Source: Chelonoidis abingdonii (lineage: Eukaryota; Chordata; Testudines; Testudinidae). Taken from it: a DNA stretch of 64,000 nt. Positions 22,341 through 33,045 of the stretch are shown here, piece after piece. Numbering within the stretch: the stretch's first letter is position 1; each line of letters opens with the position of its first letter. Made by a program: the position numbers and the translations under genes. The DNA lies in the NCBI RefSeq assembly GCF_003597395.2, contig NC_133774.1, positions 47,348,613 to 47,412,612 on the forward strand, written 5' to 3'. The notes beneath the pieces are model-generated. The model worked only from the letters and a program-made list of their open reading frames with translations, did not search any database and was not told the origin of the DNA.

Positions 22341-22383
22341 TATTGTAGTTGAATGCCTTAACCACTCAGCCACCACACCTCTT
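22341..22383 (-). repeat. tRNA-Ser-like 5' half fragment
   Basis: Read on the minus strand, GGTGGCTGAGTGGTTAAGGC closely matches the D-arm and A-box region of serine tRNAs (GGCCGAGTGGTTAAGGC). It continues to an anticodon-like TTCAACTACAAT and then turns A-rich. The anticodon stem does not close and there is no T arm or B box, so it is not a tRNA gene. It could be a retrotransposed tRNA half or the head of a tRNA-derived SINE. Confidence 0.5.
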
Positions 22384-22541
22384 ATATTCACAATAGCTGT
22401 TTTACACCTACAAATCCAATCAAATTGCAACTACTACTGCAGCATTGTTTCCTTCCAGATGTGCATTTCTATGTAATCCGTTCAGTTCAACACACATGTA
22501 ACTTATGCCTTTTTAATTTTTTTTATCTAATGTTACAACAT

Positions 22542-22935
22542 TGTCAGGGGCAGGCACCAGTAGTCCTGCCTAATGGTTAGAACCAGGCTGAGGGGTCTAG
22601 GTACCAAAGCTGGGGGCTCAGGGCTAGAGCAGAAATCAGGAACCAGAAATCAGAACCAAGGGTCAGAGCTAGAGTCAGGTACCAGAAACCAGAGCCAGGG
22701 GTCAGAGTCAGAGCTGGCATCAAAGCCAGAGCTGGGAAGGGAATGCAGGACCAGAGCAGGGGAGGAACAAGGTAGGGGCAAGATTGGAGCAGGGCAAGAA
22801 CAAGGCTGGGGCAAGTGTGATCACAGCCCTAGAAAGAAATATTGAGCAAGTGGTCACCAGCTGCTGAGCTTAGAAGCAGGCCTTTTGGCTTCCTTCACCC
22901 AATCATGTGGGCTGGCCAGTCAGGTGATCACCGGG
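22542..22935 (+). repeat. LTR-like repeat with GAACCAG/GTCAG minisatellite
   Basis: It starts TGTCAGGGGCAGGCACC. It then contains many imperfect short units (GAACCAGAAATCAG, AGGGGTCAGAG, GAGCAGGG) between about 22560 and 22820. A 90-codon Gly/Ser/Gln/Arg-rich open frame here is a by-product of the repeats. The sequence seems to resume after the CR1 at 24328-24480 with the words GCTGGGCTGGCTGGTC, so the CR1 probably inserted into this repeat. A similar repeat lies on the minus strand at 57715-57990. Confidence 0.45.
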
Positions 22936-24327
22936 ACCAGAGGCATTCACCCAAGAGTTCTGAAATGTGAAGTTGCGGAACTATTAACCAAGATTTATAA
23001 CCTGTCCTTTAAATCGGCTTCGGTACCCAATGACTGGAAGTTAGCTAATGTAATGCCAATATTTAAAAAGGGCTCTAGAAGTGATCCCGGCAATTACAGA
23101 CCGGTAAGTCTAATGTCAGTACCAGGCAAATTAGTCGACACAATAGTTAAGAATAAAATTGTCAGACACATAGAAAAACATAAACTGTTGAGCAATAGTC
23201 AACATGGTTTCTGTAAAGGGAACAAAGGGTAGGAATTAATGGTAAATTCTCAGAATGGAGAGGGGTAACTAGTGGTGTTCCCCAAGGGTCAGTCCTAGGA
23301 CCAATCCTATTCAATTTATTCATAAATGATCTGGAGAAAGGGGTAACAAGTGCAAAGTTTGCAGATAGTAGTAATGCTCAAATATTAAGACAAGTAACTG
23401 TAAGAACTTCAAAAAGTCTCACAAAACCATGGATTGTGCAACAAAATGGAAATGAAATTTAATGTGGATAATGTAAAGTAAGCACATTGGAAAAATAACC
23501 CCAACTATACACACAATATGAATGGGGACATTGACTACAACGAGTTCAGGAAAAAGTCATTGGAGTCATCGTGGACAGTTTCTGAAATGTCCATGCAGTG
23601 CGCAGACGGTCAAAAAGCAAACAGGATTTGAATCATTAAAAAGGATAGAGAATAAGACTAGACTATATTACGCCTAATAAATCATGGTAGCCCACATTGA
23701 ATACTGTGTACAGATGTGTTCTCACCTCAAAAATATACGGACAAAAAAGCGTATATGCATAAAATTAGAAAAGGCACTAAAATGATTAGGGTGTGGAGAG
23801 GTTCATATAGAAAGATTAAAGATAGACTCTTAGCTTGGAAAAGAGAGACTAAGAGGAAATATAAGTATATAAAATCATGAGTGATGTGGGGAAAGTGGAT
23901 AAGGAAAAGTTATTTACTTATTCCCATAATAGAAGAACTAGGGGTCACCAAATGAAATTAATAGGCAGCAGGTTTAAAACAAATAAAAGGAAGTTCTTCT
24001 TCACGCAGCGCACAGTCAACTTGTGGAGCTCCTTACCTGAGGAGATTGTGAAGGCTAGGACTATAACAGCGTTTAAAAGAGAACTGGATAAATTCATGGT
24101 GGTTAGGTCCATAAATGGCTATTAGCGAGGATGGATAAGGAATGCTGTCCCTGGCCTCTGTTTGTCAGAGGATGGAGATGGATAGCAGGAGAGAGATCAC
24201 TTGATCGTTGTCTGTTAGCTTCACTCCCTCTGGGGCACCTGGCATTGGCCACTGTCGGTAGACAGATACTGGGCTAGATGGACATTTGGTCTGAACCGGT
24301 ACGGCCGTTCTTATGTTCTTATGTTAT
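22936..24327 (+). mobile_element. CR1 LINE, 5'-truncated, plus strand
   Basis: The 3' part of a CR1 non-LTR retrotransposon. It opens with RT sequence and ends with the family's octamer tail TTCTTATGTTCTTATG at about 24310-24326. Upstream of the tail lies the 3'-UTR phrase GGGCTAGATGGACATTTGGTCTGA. It is the same family as 27078-28409, with which it shares long stretches. It is 5'-truncated, as most CR1 copies are. A part of the RT palm seems deleted near 23230, where the frame jumps straight to '[11 protein letters not shown]'-like text. Confidence 0.92.
22960..23232 (+). pseudogene. CR1 reverse transcriptase, N-terminal part of RT
   Basis: This segment of the 115-codon open frame contains 'VPNDWKLANVMPIFKKGSRSDPGNYRPVSLMSVPGKL' (given in pieces: WKLANVMPIFKKG; NYRPVSLMS). 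It then contains '[11 protein letters not shown]', the classic CR1/Jockey RT fingers, and stops. Downstream, 23240-24125 continues in broken frames, ending with '[32 protein letters not shown]', the C-terminal CR1 motif. The catalytic Asp-Asp box is degenerate (FAD then SSN near 23365). It is non-functional. Confidence 0.88.
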
Positions 24328-24787
24328 TGCAACCCAGTTGAGCTGATCAATCAGCCTGGAGGCTGGGCTGGCTGGTCCTCAGGCTCAACAGAACGTGCTC
24401 AGTCTTGATAAACACAAGCACCTCCAGTGAGTTCTGTGGACTGAGTGGTGGGTTACAAAGGGCTAAATCCAATAGCCTTCACGATGCCTGAGCATGTGAC
24501 TAGGTATCCTTTTCCTCAGGTCACAGATTGGCCACTACTACCACCTATGATGTGTTCCAACCTTGTTCTGTGCTGAGGTGCATTAAGTCCCTATGGAGCA
24601 CATGTTCCTAGAATCTTGCCAGTACAGAACAGACATACACCAATTCAGGAGAGATTTCCCCCAAAGTGAGCACATGTCTGAGGTTTCTCATTTGAACCCA
24701 GAATGCTCCTAATGCTTAGCCTTTGGCAGTAACCATTGCATCTGTTACCTCAAAGGGGAGCCAAGGTAACTCTAGATGTATAGTGGT
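24328..24787. other. Continuation of split repeat, then unique DNA
   Basis: About 24328-24480 looks like the resumed half of the repeat at 22542. The rest to 24779 has no recognised element. Confidence 0.35.
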
Positions 24788-25091
24788 CAGGGCCAGCTGC
24801 AGGCACCAGCTAAGGAAGCAGGTGCTTGGGACAGCCAATTCAAAGGGGCAGTACTTTGTCTGCTATTGGGGCAGCACGTCTGGGTCTTCAGCGGGAATTT
24901 GGCGGTGGGTCCCTCAGTCCCTCTCCCTCTTTGAGCTGCTGCCGAAGTGCCAGTGAAGTGCCACCAAAGAAGAAGAGAGGGAGTGAAGGACCCGTTGCTG
25001 AACTGCCGCTGAAAAATGGAGTTGCGCAATTGAGGCTTCTGCTGACCTTTTTTTGCTGCTTGGGGAGGCAGAAAATCTGGAGCCGGCCCTG
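24788..25091. mobile_element. hAT-type MITE, CAGGGCC-GGCCCTG ends (copy 1)
   Basis: A 304-bp non-autonomous DNA transposon. Its ends are CAGGGCCAGCTGCAGG and, inverted, CTGGAGCCGGCCCTG. The 8-bp TSD is ATAGTGGT at 24780-24787 and ATAGTGTT at 25092-25099, with 7 of 8 matching. It shares GCACCAGC-TA, GGTGCTTGGG, GCGGTGGGTCCCTCA and TTTTTGCTGCTTGGGG with the copy at 41676. It has no coding capacity. An 8-bp TSD and CAGGG ends indicate the hAT superfamily. Confidence 0.88.
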
Positions 25092-25099
25092 ATAGTGTT

Positions 25100-26400
25100 G
25101 TAGGTATTGAGATGTAAAACAAGTCCCTTTTACTCAGAAGAGGAGACCTGTCCTCTGCCATGTCTGTCACCGGTGGACTGGTGTACAGGTCTCCCTCCCC
25201 CTTCCCTAAGAAATGGAAACTGACAATAGGTAAAGGTAAAAACAACAGGTAAGTGTATTAATGGAATGAGTACAAAATGAAAGGGGGTAAATGTAAAAGA
25301 ACAGTAGCTAAATAACAATACAAAACAGTGAAACAGCAGCTTTAAAACAGGAGTATGAAGTTCAAGTCCAAAATACAAAATCACCCTTGGCAATAAACAG
25401 TATGAAATCCCTAATTAAGAGAACTCTAATTGTCTCACTAGCAGTGTGTTTGTGGTGTTGGGGAAGTCCAGGAGCTACACTTGTTGGGTAATTGGAACCC
25501 ACAGAGGAGGAGCACTGGAAAGTCCCTCAATGTCTCAGAGTGGAAGAAGCAGATCAAAACCCTCTGGTGATGTTTTACCCAGGACCAGGTAAGATGGAAT
25601 GTCTTCTTCCCTTTCTCTTCATTTCAGGAATGGTGGTGCCCTTCAGCGATGCACTGGTGCTGTGAAGACATGAACCATGCATGCACAGTCACTGGGATGG
25701 AGTGCACCACTTGTCGGTGAGTTCAATCCCTTTATGCATTTAGTGGCTGGAAAATATGGTACAGTCCCAGCAAAGGCAGGAAACAGTCTGAGGTAAAATT
25801 GTCCTTGGAGTTGCCAGTGGCAGGAAAAAACAGTTCGATTCGGTCATGACTGGGCCATGATAACAGTAAACAACAAGATGGTGGTCATAAGATCGCAGTT
25901 CAAACGCCATCTTGGATTGCTGCTATATCTTTACAAATTACAGATTGGATTTAACATATATCTATTTTAACAGACCATAACACTATAACAAAATACACCC
26001 AACACATCCATAAAGTTAATGGGCCAGTTTTGATTTAATATTTGGGATAATTTATTTTTAATTATTCAGTTCTAACAAGCATAATCACCATAGAATCTGG
26101 ACGTTATAGAGGACTGAAAGGTTAGAACTATGGGGAGAGACCAAGACCCCTTTGTTAAACTGTAGTCAGTTTATGCTCTGACTGTACTCACACATGCTCT
26201 GAGATGCAACCTAAACAATTACTTAGTATCTTTTTGTTCAAGTGGTCCTATGTTAACCCTATATGCTGCCCCTCAATCTTCAAGGTAGAGCATTTCTGAA
26301 GTGTCATTCATCAGCATAAGGCCATTAAGGGCCCATTTAAAGCAACAAGAGCAAAGAGCATGATAACTGGATTTACTGAAGTCAGAGGGTGGTTTTGTTC
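25100..26400. repeat. Unclassified, possibly LTR-derived non-coding DNA
   Basis: There is no coding motif. The stretches 25100-25340 and 25740-26010 are A-rich with words such as AAGATGGTGGTCATAAGATCG and CGCCATCTTGGATTG. They have the feel of old retroelement DNA. Class and borders cannot be set. Confidence 0.3.
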
Positions 26401-26443
26401 ATAGATTCTAAGTACAGAAGGGAACCATTCTGATTCGCTAGTC

Positions 26444-26777
26444 CAGTGGAGGGCCACACATGGCCTGTCAGGGTAATCCACTGGTGGGCTGCAAGACAGT
26501 TTGTTTACAATGACTGTCCGCAGACACAGCCGCGGTGACAGGGAGCTGCGGGCGGTTTGCTATTCCCGGCTAATGGGAGCTGTGGGAAGTGGTGCAGGTC
26601 ACACGGACTTGCTGGCTTCCACTTCCTGTAGCTCCCATTGGCCAGGAACGGTGAACCACGGCCACTGGGAGCTGTGGCTGCCATGCCTGCGGACGGTCAA
26701 TGTAAACAATCTGTCTCGTGGCCTGCCTGCGGATTACCCTGACAGGTTGTGTGCAGGCTGCAGGTTGCCCACCACTG
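26444..26777. mobile_element. hAT-type MITE, CAGTGG-CCACTG ends
   Basis: A 334-bp palindromic element that starts CAGTGGAGGGCCACAC and ends GGTTGCCCACCACTG. The inner arms CCTGTCAGGGTAATCCACTGG and GCGGATTACCCTGACAGG face each other. Flanking 8-mers CGCTAGTC (26436-26443) and CTCTAATC (26778-26785) match at 6 of 8 positions, a worn TSD. Even the middle is inverted: AGCTCCCATTGG versus CTAATGGGAGCT. The open frame at 26501-26788 lies inside it and is not a gene. Confidence 0.88.
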
Positions 26778-27077
26778 CTCTAATCTGACCTCCTGTATGA
26801 AACTGATGATAGAACTTCCTCAAAATTAATTCCTCTTGAACTACAGTACAATTTTTAGAAAAAACATCCAATCTAGATTTTAAAATTGCCAGTGATAGAC
26901 AAGTTGGTAAATTGTTCCAATGGTTATTTACTCGATGTTAAAAATGTATGCCTTATTTCCAGTCTGAATTTCTCTAGCTTCAATTTCGAGCCATTAGATC
27001 ACGTTATATCTTTCTCTGCTAGACTGAAGAGCCCATTATCAAGTATTTGTTCCACCTGTAATTACTTATAGACTTAT

Positions 27078-28409
27078 ATCATAAAGAACAAAATTGTCAG
27101 ACACATAAATGAACACAAGTTGTTGGGAAATAGTCAACATGGTTTTTGTAAAGGGAAATCATGTCTCACCAATCTACTAGAATTCTTTGAGGGGGGGTCA
27201 ACAAGCATGCGGACAAAGGAGATCCAGTGGATATAGTGTATTTAGATTTTCAGAAAGCCTTTGACAAGGTCCCTCACCAAAGGCTCTTAAGCAAAATAAG
27301 CAGTCAAGGGATAAGAGGGAAGGTTCTCTCATGGATTGGTAACTGGTTAAAAGGTAGGAAACAAAGGGTAGGAATAAATGGTCAGTTTTCAGAATGGAGA
27401 GAGGTAAATAGTGGTGTCCCCAGGGATCTGTACTGGGCCCAGTCCTATTTAACATATTCATAAATGATCTGGAAAAAGGGGTAAACAGTGAGGTGGCAAA
27501 TTTGCAGATGATACAAAACTACTCAAGATAGTTAAGTCCCAGGCAGACTGCAAAGAGCTACAAAAGGATCTCACAAAACTGGGTGACTGGGCAACAAAAT
27601 GGCAGATGAAATTTAATGTTGATAAATGCAAAGTAATGCACATTGGAAAACATAATCCCAACTATACATATACAATGATGGGTCTAAATTAGCTGTTACC
27701 ACTCAAGAAAGAGATCTTGGAGTCATTGTGGATAGTTCTCTGAAAATCATCCACTCAATGTGCAGTGGCAGTCAAAAAAGTGAACAGAATGTTGGGAATC
27801 ATCAAGAAAGGATAGATAATAAGACAGAAAATATCATATTGCTGCCTCTATATAAATCCATGGTACGCCCACACCTTGAATACTGTGTGCAGATGTGGTG
27901 CCCCATCTCAAAAAAGATATATTGGAATTGGAAAAGGTTCAGAAAAGGGCAACAAAAATGATTAGGGGTATAGAATGGCTTCGTATGAGGAGAGATTAAT
28001 AAGACTGGGACTTTTCAGCTTGGAAAAGAGGCGACTAAGGGGGGATATGATAGAGGTCTATAAAATCATGAGTGGTATAGAGAAAGTAAATATAGGGTTA
28101 TTTACTCCTTCTCATAATACAAGAACAAGGGGTCACCAAATGAAATTAATAGGTAGTAGGTTTAAAACAAACACAAGAAAGTATTTTTTCACGCAACGCA
28201 CTGTCAACCTCTGGAACTCCTTGCCAGAAGGTGTTATGAAGGCCAATACTATAACAGGGTTCAAAAGAGAGATAGGTCCATCAATGGCTATTAGTGAGGA
28301 TGGGCAGGAATGGTGTCCCTAGGCTCTGTTTGCCAGAAGCTGGGATTGGGTGACAGAGCATGGATCGCTTGATGATAACCTGTCTGTTCATTCCCTTTGG
28401 CGTACCTGC
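27078..28409 (+). mobile_element. Younger CR1 LINE fragment, plus strand
   Basis: A 5'-truncated CR1 inserted into an older antisense CR1. It aligns with 22936-24327 from the word AAAATTGTCAGACACATA onward. Its 3' end is cut near CCTGCCACACG, before the octamer tail, so the 3' UTR is incomplete. The exact borders are uncertain by about 10 bp. Confidence 0.85.
27227..28322 (+). pseudogene. CR1 reverse transcriptase, C-terminal part
   Basis: RT palm to C-terminus in four or more frames. The open segment 27227-27463 has 'IVYLDFQKAFDKVPHQRLL', with the first catalytic Asp in YLDF, and 'SGVP' near its end. The FADD catalytic box is encoded at about 27502-27516 in the next frame. The segment 27728-27961 has 'YKSMVRPHLEYCVQMWCP', and 27975-28322 has '[29 protein letters not shown]'. 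All catalytic motifs are present, but the frames are broken, so the copy is inactive. The enzyme would copy its own RNA at a nicked target site. Confidence 0.88.
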
Positions 28410-28893
28410 CACACGTGTTAAACTAAATAGATTGAACTCTTTGGTGTTTCTCACTATAAGGCATGTTTTCTAATCCTTTAGTCATTCTTGTAGCTCTTCT
28501 CTGAACCCTTTCCAATTTATCAACATCCTTCCTAAATTGTGGGCACCAGACCTGGATACAGTATTCCAGTGATAGTCACACAAGTTACAAATATAGAGGT
28601 AAAGTAATCTCTCTACTCCTAGTCGAGATCCTCCTGCTTATTTTGGCCACAGTATCATATGGTGATATTCCCCATGATTCATAAATTTTTTTTCAGTCAG
28701 TGCTTCCCAGGATTGAGTCCCTGATCTTGTAAATATGGCTTACGTTCTTTGTTTCTAGAGGTATACATTTATGTTTAGCCATATTAAAATGTATATTGTT
28801 TGCTTGCACCCAGTTTACCAGGAGATCCAGCTCACTCTGAATCAGTGACCTATCCTCTTCATTATTTACCACTCTCCCAAGTTTTGAGCTCAC

Positions 28894-29480
28894 AGAAAGA
28901 TTTTGGAATAGCTAATGCAGATTCTTCTTAAGCTCAAGTGATAAGTGCTAAAGAAATAGGATGGGGTAGTCAGAACAAAGAAGGAAAGCAAGAACATTTA
29001 GACTGTCATATATAAACTAGGGGCCAGATTCTGTATTCAGTGATCTGGGTGTAAATCCAGAATAAGGAGCTGATCCAAAGCCCATTGAAGTCAATGGAAA
29101 TACTCCCACTAGTTTCAGTGGGCTTTGGATAAAGATCCTCATTGCACTTGCCTGAGTTTTCTTACTGAGATGGTGGCTTCTGTTGTCCTTCAGTCAGATC
29201 TGTGAAGTTTACACAACTGGAGGCAACATCTTCTATCAGTCACTGATGAGAAGCTTTGCTTCCCACCTTCCTTGCCACAATTTTTCCCCAGACATAATAC
29301 ATACCTTTCTATTGTAATTTAATTTCAATGTCCAAAATATGGACCAGAAGAGAGATGGGGTGTAAAATACTTCTTCTATCTTAAACTTATACTTATTAGG
29401 GTGGCTGAGGGAGTAAAAGCCAAGAACTAGTATTGAATATATATCTTTGGAAATTCTACTAGCATTGTGCAAGGGGACAA
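28894..29480. other. Non-coding; short dispersed palindrome word
   Basis: 29040-29140 contains GATCCAAAGCCCATTGAAGTC, a phrase repeated through the window (see findings). No gene is seen. Confidence 0.4.
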
Positions 29481-29489
29481 GTAAGGCTA

Positions 29490-29830
29490 CATTTGGAATA
29501 CTTTGCACCATTTCAATTGCTGTATTACACATGGATATTCCACAAATGGAAATGGTACAGCAGAAGGCCACTAGGATCACACAGGGATCTTAGTTAGTCA
29601 GAAAAATATTCTTTAGCAAATAAGAGATTAAGAGGGAACATCATTAAAGTATGTATAATTCCATGGGCAATAGACAGGATAATTATTTTAAGGCTATTTG
29701 ACCTAGTGCTGAACACAAGACTAAGGGGGCACCAACTTAAGATAAGAAAGGGACATCAAGTTGACAATTTTTACATGAGAGTAAATGATATATTAGGAAC
29801 ACATGATGAACAACAACTGAAACAATAATC
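29490..29830 (+). pseudogene. Very old CR1 RT C-terminal relic
   Basis: Plus-strand frames read GNIIKV-YNSMGN-like text and then 'FDLVLNTRLRGHQLKIRKGHQV'. This matches the CR1 motif pattern [11 protein letters not shown]...[10 protein letters not shown]. It is heavily decayed, with stops throughout, and lies immediately upstream of the solo LTR. Confidence 0.5.
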
Positions 29831-29865
29831 ATAGAGATCTCAGAAAGTCATTACGTATTTTGTAT

Positions 29866-30619
29866 TGTGATAGACCCAGGCCAGCTATGAACAGCAAAGT
29901 ATTGGAAAGCAGATATACTGACCACTGGATAAGCAGTTTTCTGTTCCCTAACTGACCAGAGCAGGGGCTGCTCCAAGCTAATGAGAACACCTGACTCCAA
30001 TTAACCTGCTAAGAGTCAGGTGAAGCTGTTAAGCACTTGACTCTAATTAAGGCCCCTCTGATGCTATAAAAGGGCTCACTCCAGTCAGGCCAAAAAGAGC
30101 CAGGGAGCCAGAGGAGAGGAAGTGCAGCTGAAGGGCTGGGTAACGAAGACACCCTGAAACCACTGGAAAGGGAGCCCTAAGGTAAGGGTGAAGAAGGCAT
30201 TGAAAGAGAGAAGGGGGGAGCTGTGGGGAAGTGGCCCAGGGAAATGTAGCAACTCTGGCAGTGAAAGGTCAGCTGCCAACATCTGCTGCCATTAGGGTCC
30301 CTGGGCCGGAACCTAGAGTAGAGGGTGGGTCTGGGTTCCCCCCAACTTGCCACTACAGAAACACCTCCTGGGAAGGGAAGACACGTCCCTGCCAGGACAG
30401 GAGACTCAACTGTTCTTGAATAAGCCTGTAGGGACAACAGAGACTGTGGGAGTTCTCTCACCAACCTGCTTGCTGGCTTATGATGAAAAGGGCTCAGTAG
30501 ACTGTACCCTGGCCCTAGAGAGAGAAGGGCTACATGGAGGGTTGCAGTGAGCCACTGAGGCTAGCATAAACCACCTGGACGCATGGGACCCATGGAGACA
30601 AGGTCAGAGCTCTGCCACA
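29866..30619 (+). mobile_element. Solo LTR, long subfamily (copy C)
   Basis: A 754-bp LTR that starts TGTGATAGACCC and ends CTCTGCCACA. Its perfect 4-bp TSD is GTAT at 29862-29865 and 30620-30623. A TATA box (TATAAAAG, 30065-30072) sits about 200 bp in, with CTCACTCCAGTC just downstream as a plausible start region. It is related end to end to 6602-7320, and more distantly, through GGGTCCCTGGGC-GGAAC-TAGAGTAGAGGG, to the short subfamily at 40236. No internal region is left. Confidence 0.9.
30065..30072 (+). promoter_or_regulatory. LTR TATA box
   Basis: TATAAAAG within solo LTR copy C, the only near-consensus TATA among the four related LTRs. It would have driven transcription of the lost element. 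Confidence 0.6.
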
Positions 30620-30623
30620 GTAT

Positions 30624-32790
30624 GTAGGACATTATTTTTGTATTTTTCATGTGATGGTTTTCTTTTGTTTTTTTACTTTTCTTTTTTAAAAAAGGATTCA
30701 TTATACAGAATAATATATTTTTAAAGTAGTAAGACAAATATTAGGAGGGTAGAAATCATTATGTGGTGCAGCTGTTAATCCAAAGGAAGGGATATACCTA
30801 GATGGTGGGTCTTCATTCATTTTAGGCTCTCTGAGTAGCCCCATCATTCAGGAAGTTTTCACATTTTAGTTTCTCTGGTTACAAGCCCAATGCCCTTCCC
30901 ATGGGTCACATAATGACAATTAGAGGCATATTTCTTATTCCAATGTTGAGAGACCATTTTCTGACAGTTAATTAAGACTCCATCCTTCCCTTGACTCAAA
31001 GGAATTTCAGTTTTCTTACTTCTTAAAGACAAATCTTAAAATAAAAAGATTTTTCAGGGAAAAGTTACATCATGATAAAATGGGCATTTTATTAATTATT
31101 ATTTCATCTCTCTATCAGTTTTGTTTAGTATCTGAAGAAACCCTATAAGACTTAAGGTAGTTTGAATACCATTTCTAAGTCTGTGTGCTTGACATAACTT
31201 TGTAAAACCACAGATAATGTAATGTGTTAGGAAAAAATCACATCTATTTCAGCAGCAGCAGGCCAGGTGTAAACGGAAAGGTTATATGTCCTGGCATAGG
31301 AGAAAGGTGGTCTTCACCTCTATTGTTCTATAGTTATACTAACAATGATGGGATTGATAGCTATGGGCCATGTTGCATCCTTGGCCTTTGTGTAAAACTC
31401 TTAACATCAGTGGGAATTGCATGTGAGGGTGGAATGTGACCCTAATTCTTTTGTATTGAAGACTATTCTTGGTGAATTGTTTCTATGTAAATCTTACATA
31501 CTCCCTCACTCGCCCCAGAAATAGATGGTGCCAATTTGTGTTTTCCTTGTTGAGAAAAAAAGAACAAAAACAAAGCTGAGGGATACGCAAAATAGCTGAT
31601 GGTAAGATAAGTAAGAGTCTTGCAAACATCGTGATAGTAATGAAATGAAACCCAGAGCGTCCCCTACAATTTCTTTCCAATGAAGATGAATACCTCTCAG
31701 AATTTTAGCAGTCAATGGATTTTTTCCTTCTTTTCAGTTGTTAAGGGCATAGAGACAGGAAATAACCCTCCTCATGTTCACTTTTAAATGCACCCTTTTC
31801 TAGAGACTTCAGGGTTTGATTTCTCCACTGTGCGGAGCAGAGCTTAACCTCGGGGAGACTAAGAGGAGGTGCTGACTGGGAGCTGAACTGGGATCCCTGT
31901 TATCAGCCACCCGGCCCAGTGTCTAAAGTTCCAAGGGGTTAGGGTCCCTCATGGACTTTACAGCAGTAGAGAATTGAGCACAGCAGAGCCTTGCTCAGCC
32001 ATAGCCCCTCCCATACCTTCCCTGCTCCAACACACAATAGAGGGCAGTCTAGTGTAGCAGCAGTTGGGTGGCAGAGGCTGCACAAGAGAGCTGTCTCTTC
32101 CAGCTTTATGGCAGTGGGGATTCCCTTACACATAGGAATGTGCTTGCAATGCACAGAGGGAAGTTGGTGGACCCAAGAAGCTGCTATAATGATTGTCTTC
32201 TTCAGATATGACTACTCAGAGAAATAGCCACTCACCCACAGATTCTGATTATACTGCACAGATTTGAGCTTACTGGTATCTGTATGAAAAGGATAAGTTA
32301 CAAGCAGGCTTGGCAGCATTTGGTTTTTATTTTTTTCATAATTTCGACAGATAATATTGATGATCATTTTAAGCACTTTTTCTGTTTTTATGAATTTAAA
32401 ATTTTTGCAGTTGTGCAAAATGATGGGTTTTAAGCATTTTTTTCCTATTTTTATTTATTTAAATTTTTACAGTTGCAAGAAATTATAGGAGGGATCAGAC
32501 AAATGGGGGAGCAGACAGTCATCATTTAATGACAGTTGTCAACATTCAAAAAGTTAAAGCTTTATAGCCGTTAAAACACAAATCGTCAACATAACATGGC
32601 AAAATATACAAAAAAAATCTCCTTCAATCAAACTGTAAAGAGATCTCAAGCAGCACTGTTCATACTTTGCCTATCTGCAAATTTCAATTATTATTGATGG
32701 AAATACTTTTTTGATGGTTTCTGTGTGTATGATGTTACTGACATTTACTTATAAAAATCTAATCCTTCCAGGGCTAGTAATAAGGCAGTT
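30624..32790. other. Non-coding, no recognised element
   Basis: AT-rich with T and A runs near 30660 and 32330-32470. No motif-bearing frame is seen. Confidence 0.4.
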
Positions 32791-32799
32791 TGTTCTAGA

Positions 32800-33045
32800 G
32801 GCGTGGCCACAGTGTTAGAAACTAGGTGGCTGTAAGTTCTAATCCTGGCTCTGACAAGAACTTGCTGTGTGGTCTTGAGAAAGTCACTTCACATCTTGGC
32901 CTCATTTTGCCACATCAGTAAAAATGGATATGGGTTTTTTACAGTACCTGCCCCACAAGGCTGTTGTGAGGATTAATTAGTAAATGTCTGTACAGGGATT
33001 TGAACATGCATATACTATATAAATGCTAAACAGTTGTTATTAAAC
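32800..33045 (+). repeat. MIR SINE
   Basis: Nearly the whole MIR pattern in order on the plus strand: AGTTCTAATCCTGGCTCTG (B-box region), TGTGTGGTCTTGAGAAAGTCACTT, CCTCATTTTG, AAAATGGATATG, TTGTGAGGATTAATTAG and ATAAATGCTAAA. It is an ancient tRNA-derived SINE, diverged but clear. Confidence 0.75.

Larger units (their letters stand above)
26401..28893 (-). mobile_element. Old CR1 (antisense) carrying two insertions
   Basis: Antisense CR1 words occur in three separated pieces: 26401-26443, 26786-27077 and 28410-28893. The interruptions are a hAT MITE (26444-26777) and a younger plus-strand CR1 (27078-28409). The third piece encodes, on the minus strand at 28693-28893, the CR1 RT C-terminal text 'LGRVVNNEEDRSLIQSELDLLVNW'. 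The 3'-UTR words (CTTCTCTGAACCCTTTCCAA) precede it. Divergence is clearly higher than for the insertion. Confidence 0.75.

Noticed and set aside
22573..22845. 90-codon frame rich in Gly, Ser, Gln and Arg
   Set aside because: Produced by the GAACCAG/GTCAG short repeats. No start context or domain.
26501..26788. 95-codon frame in a locally GC-rich, CpG-containing patch, suggestive of an exon or CpG island
   Set aside because: The whole patch is a palindromic hAT MITE with both ends and a worn target duplication.
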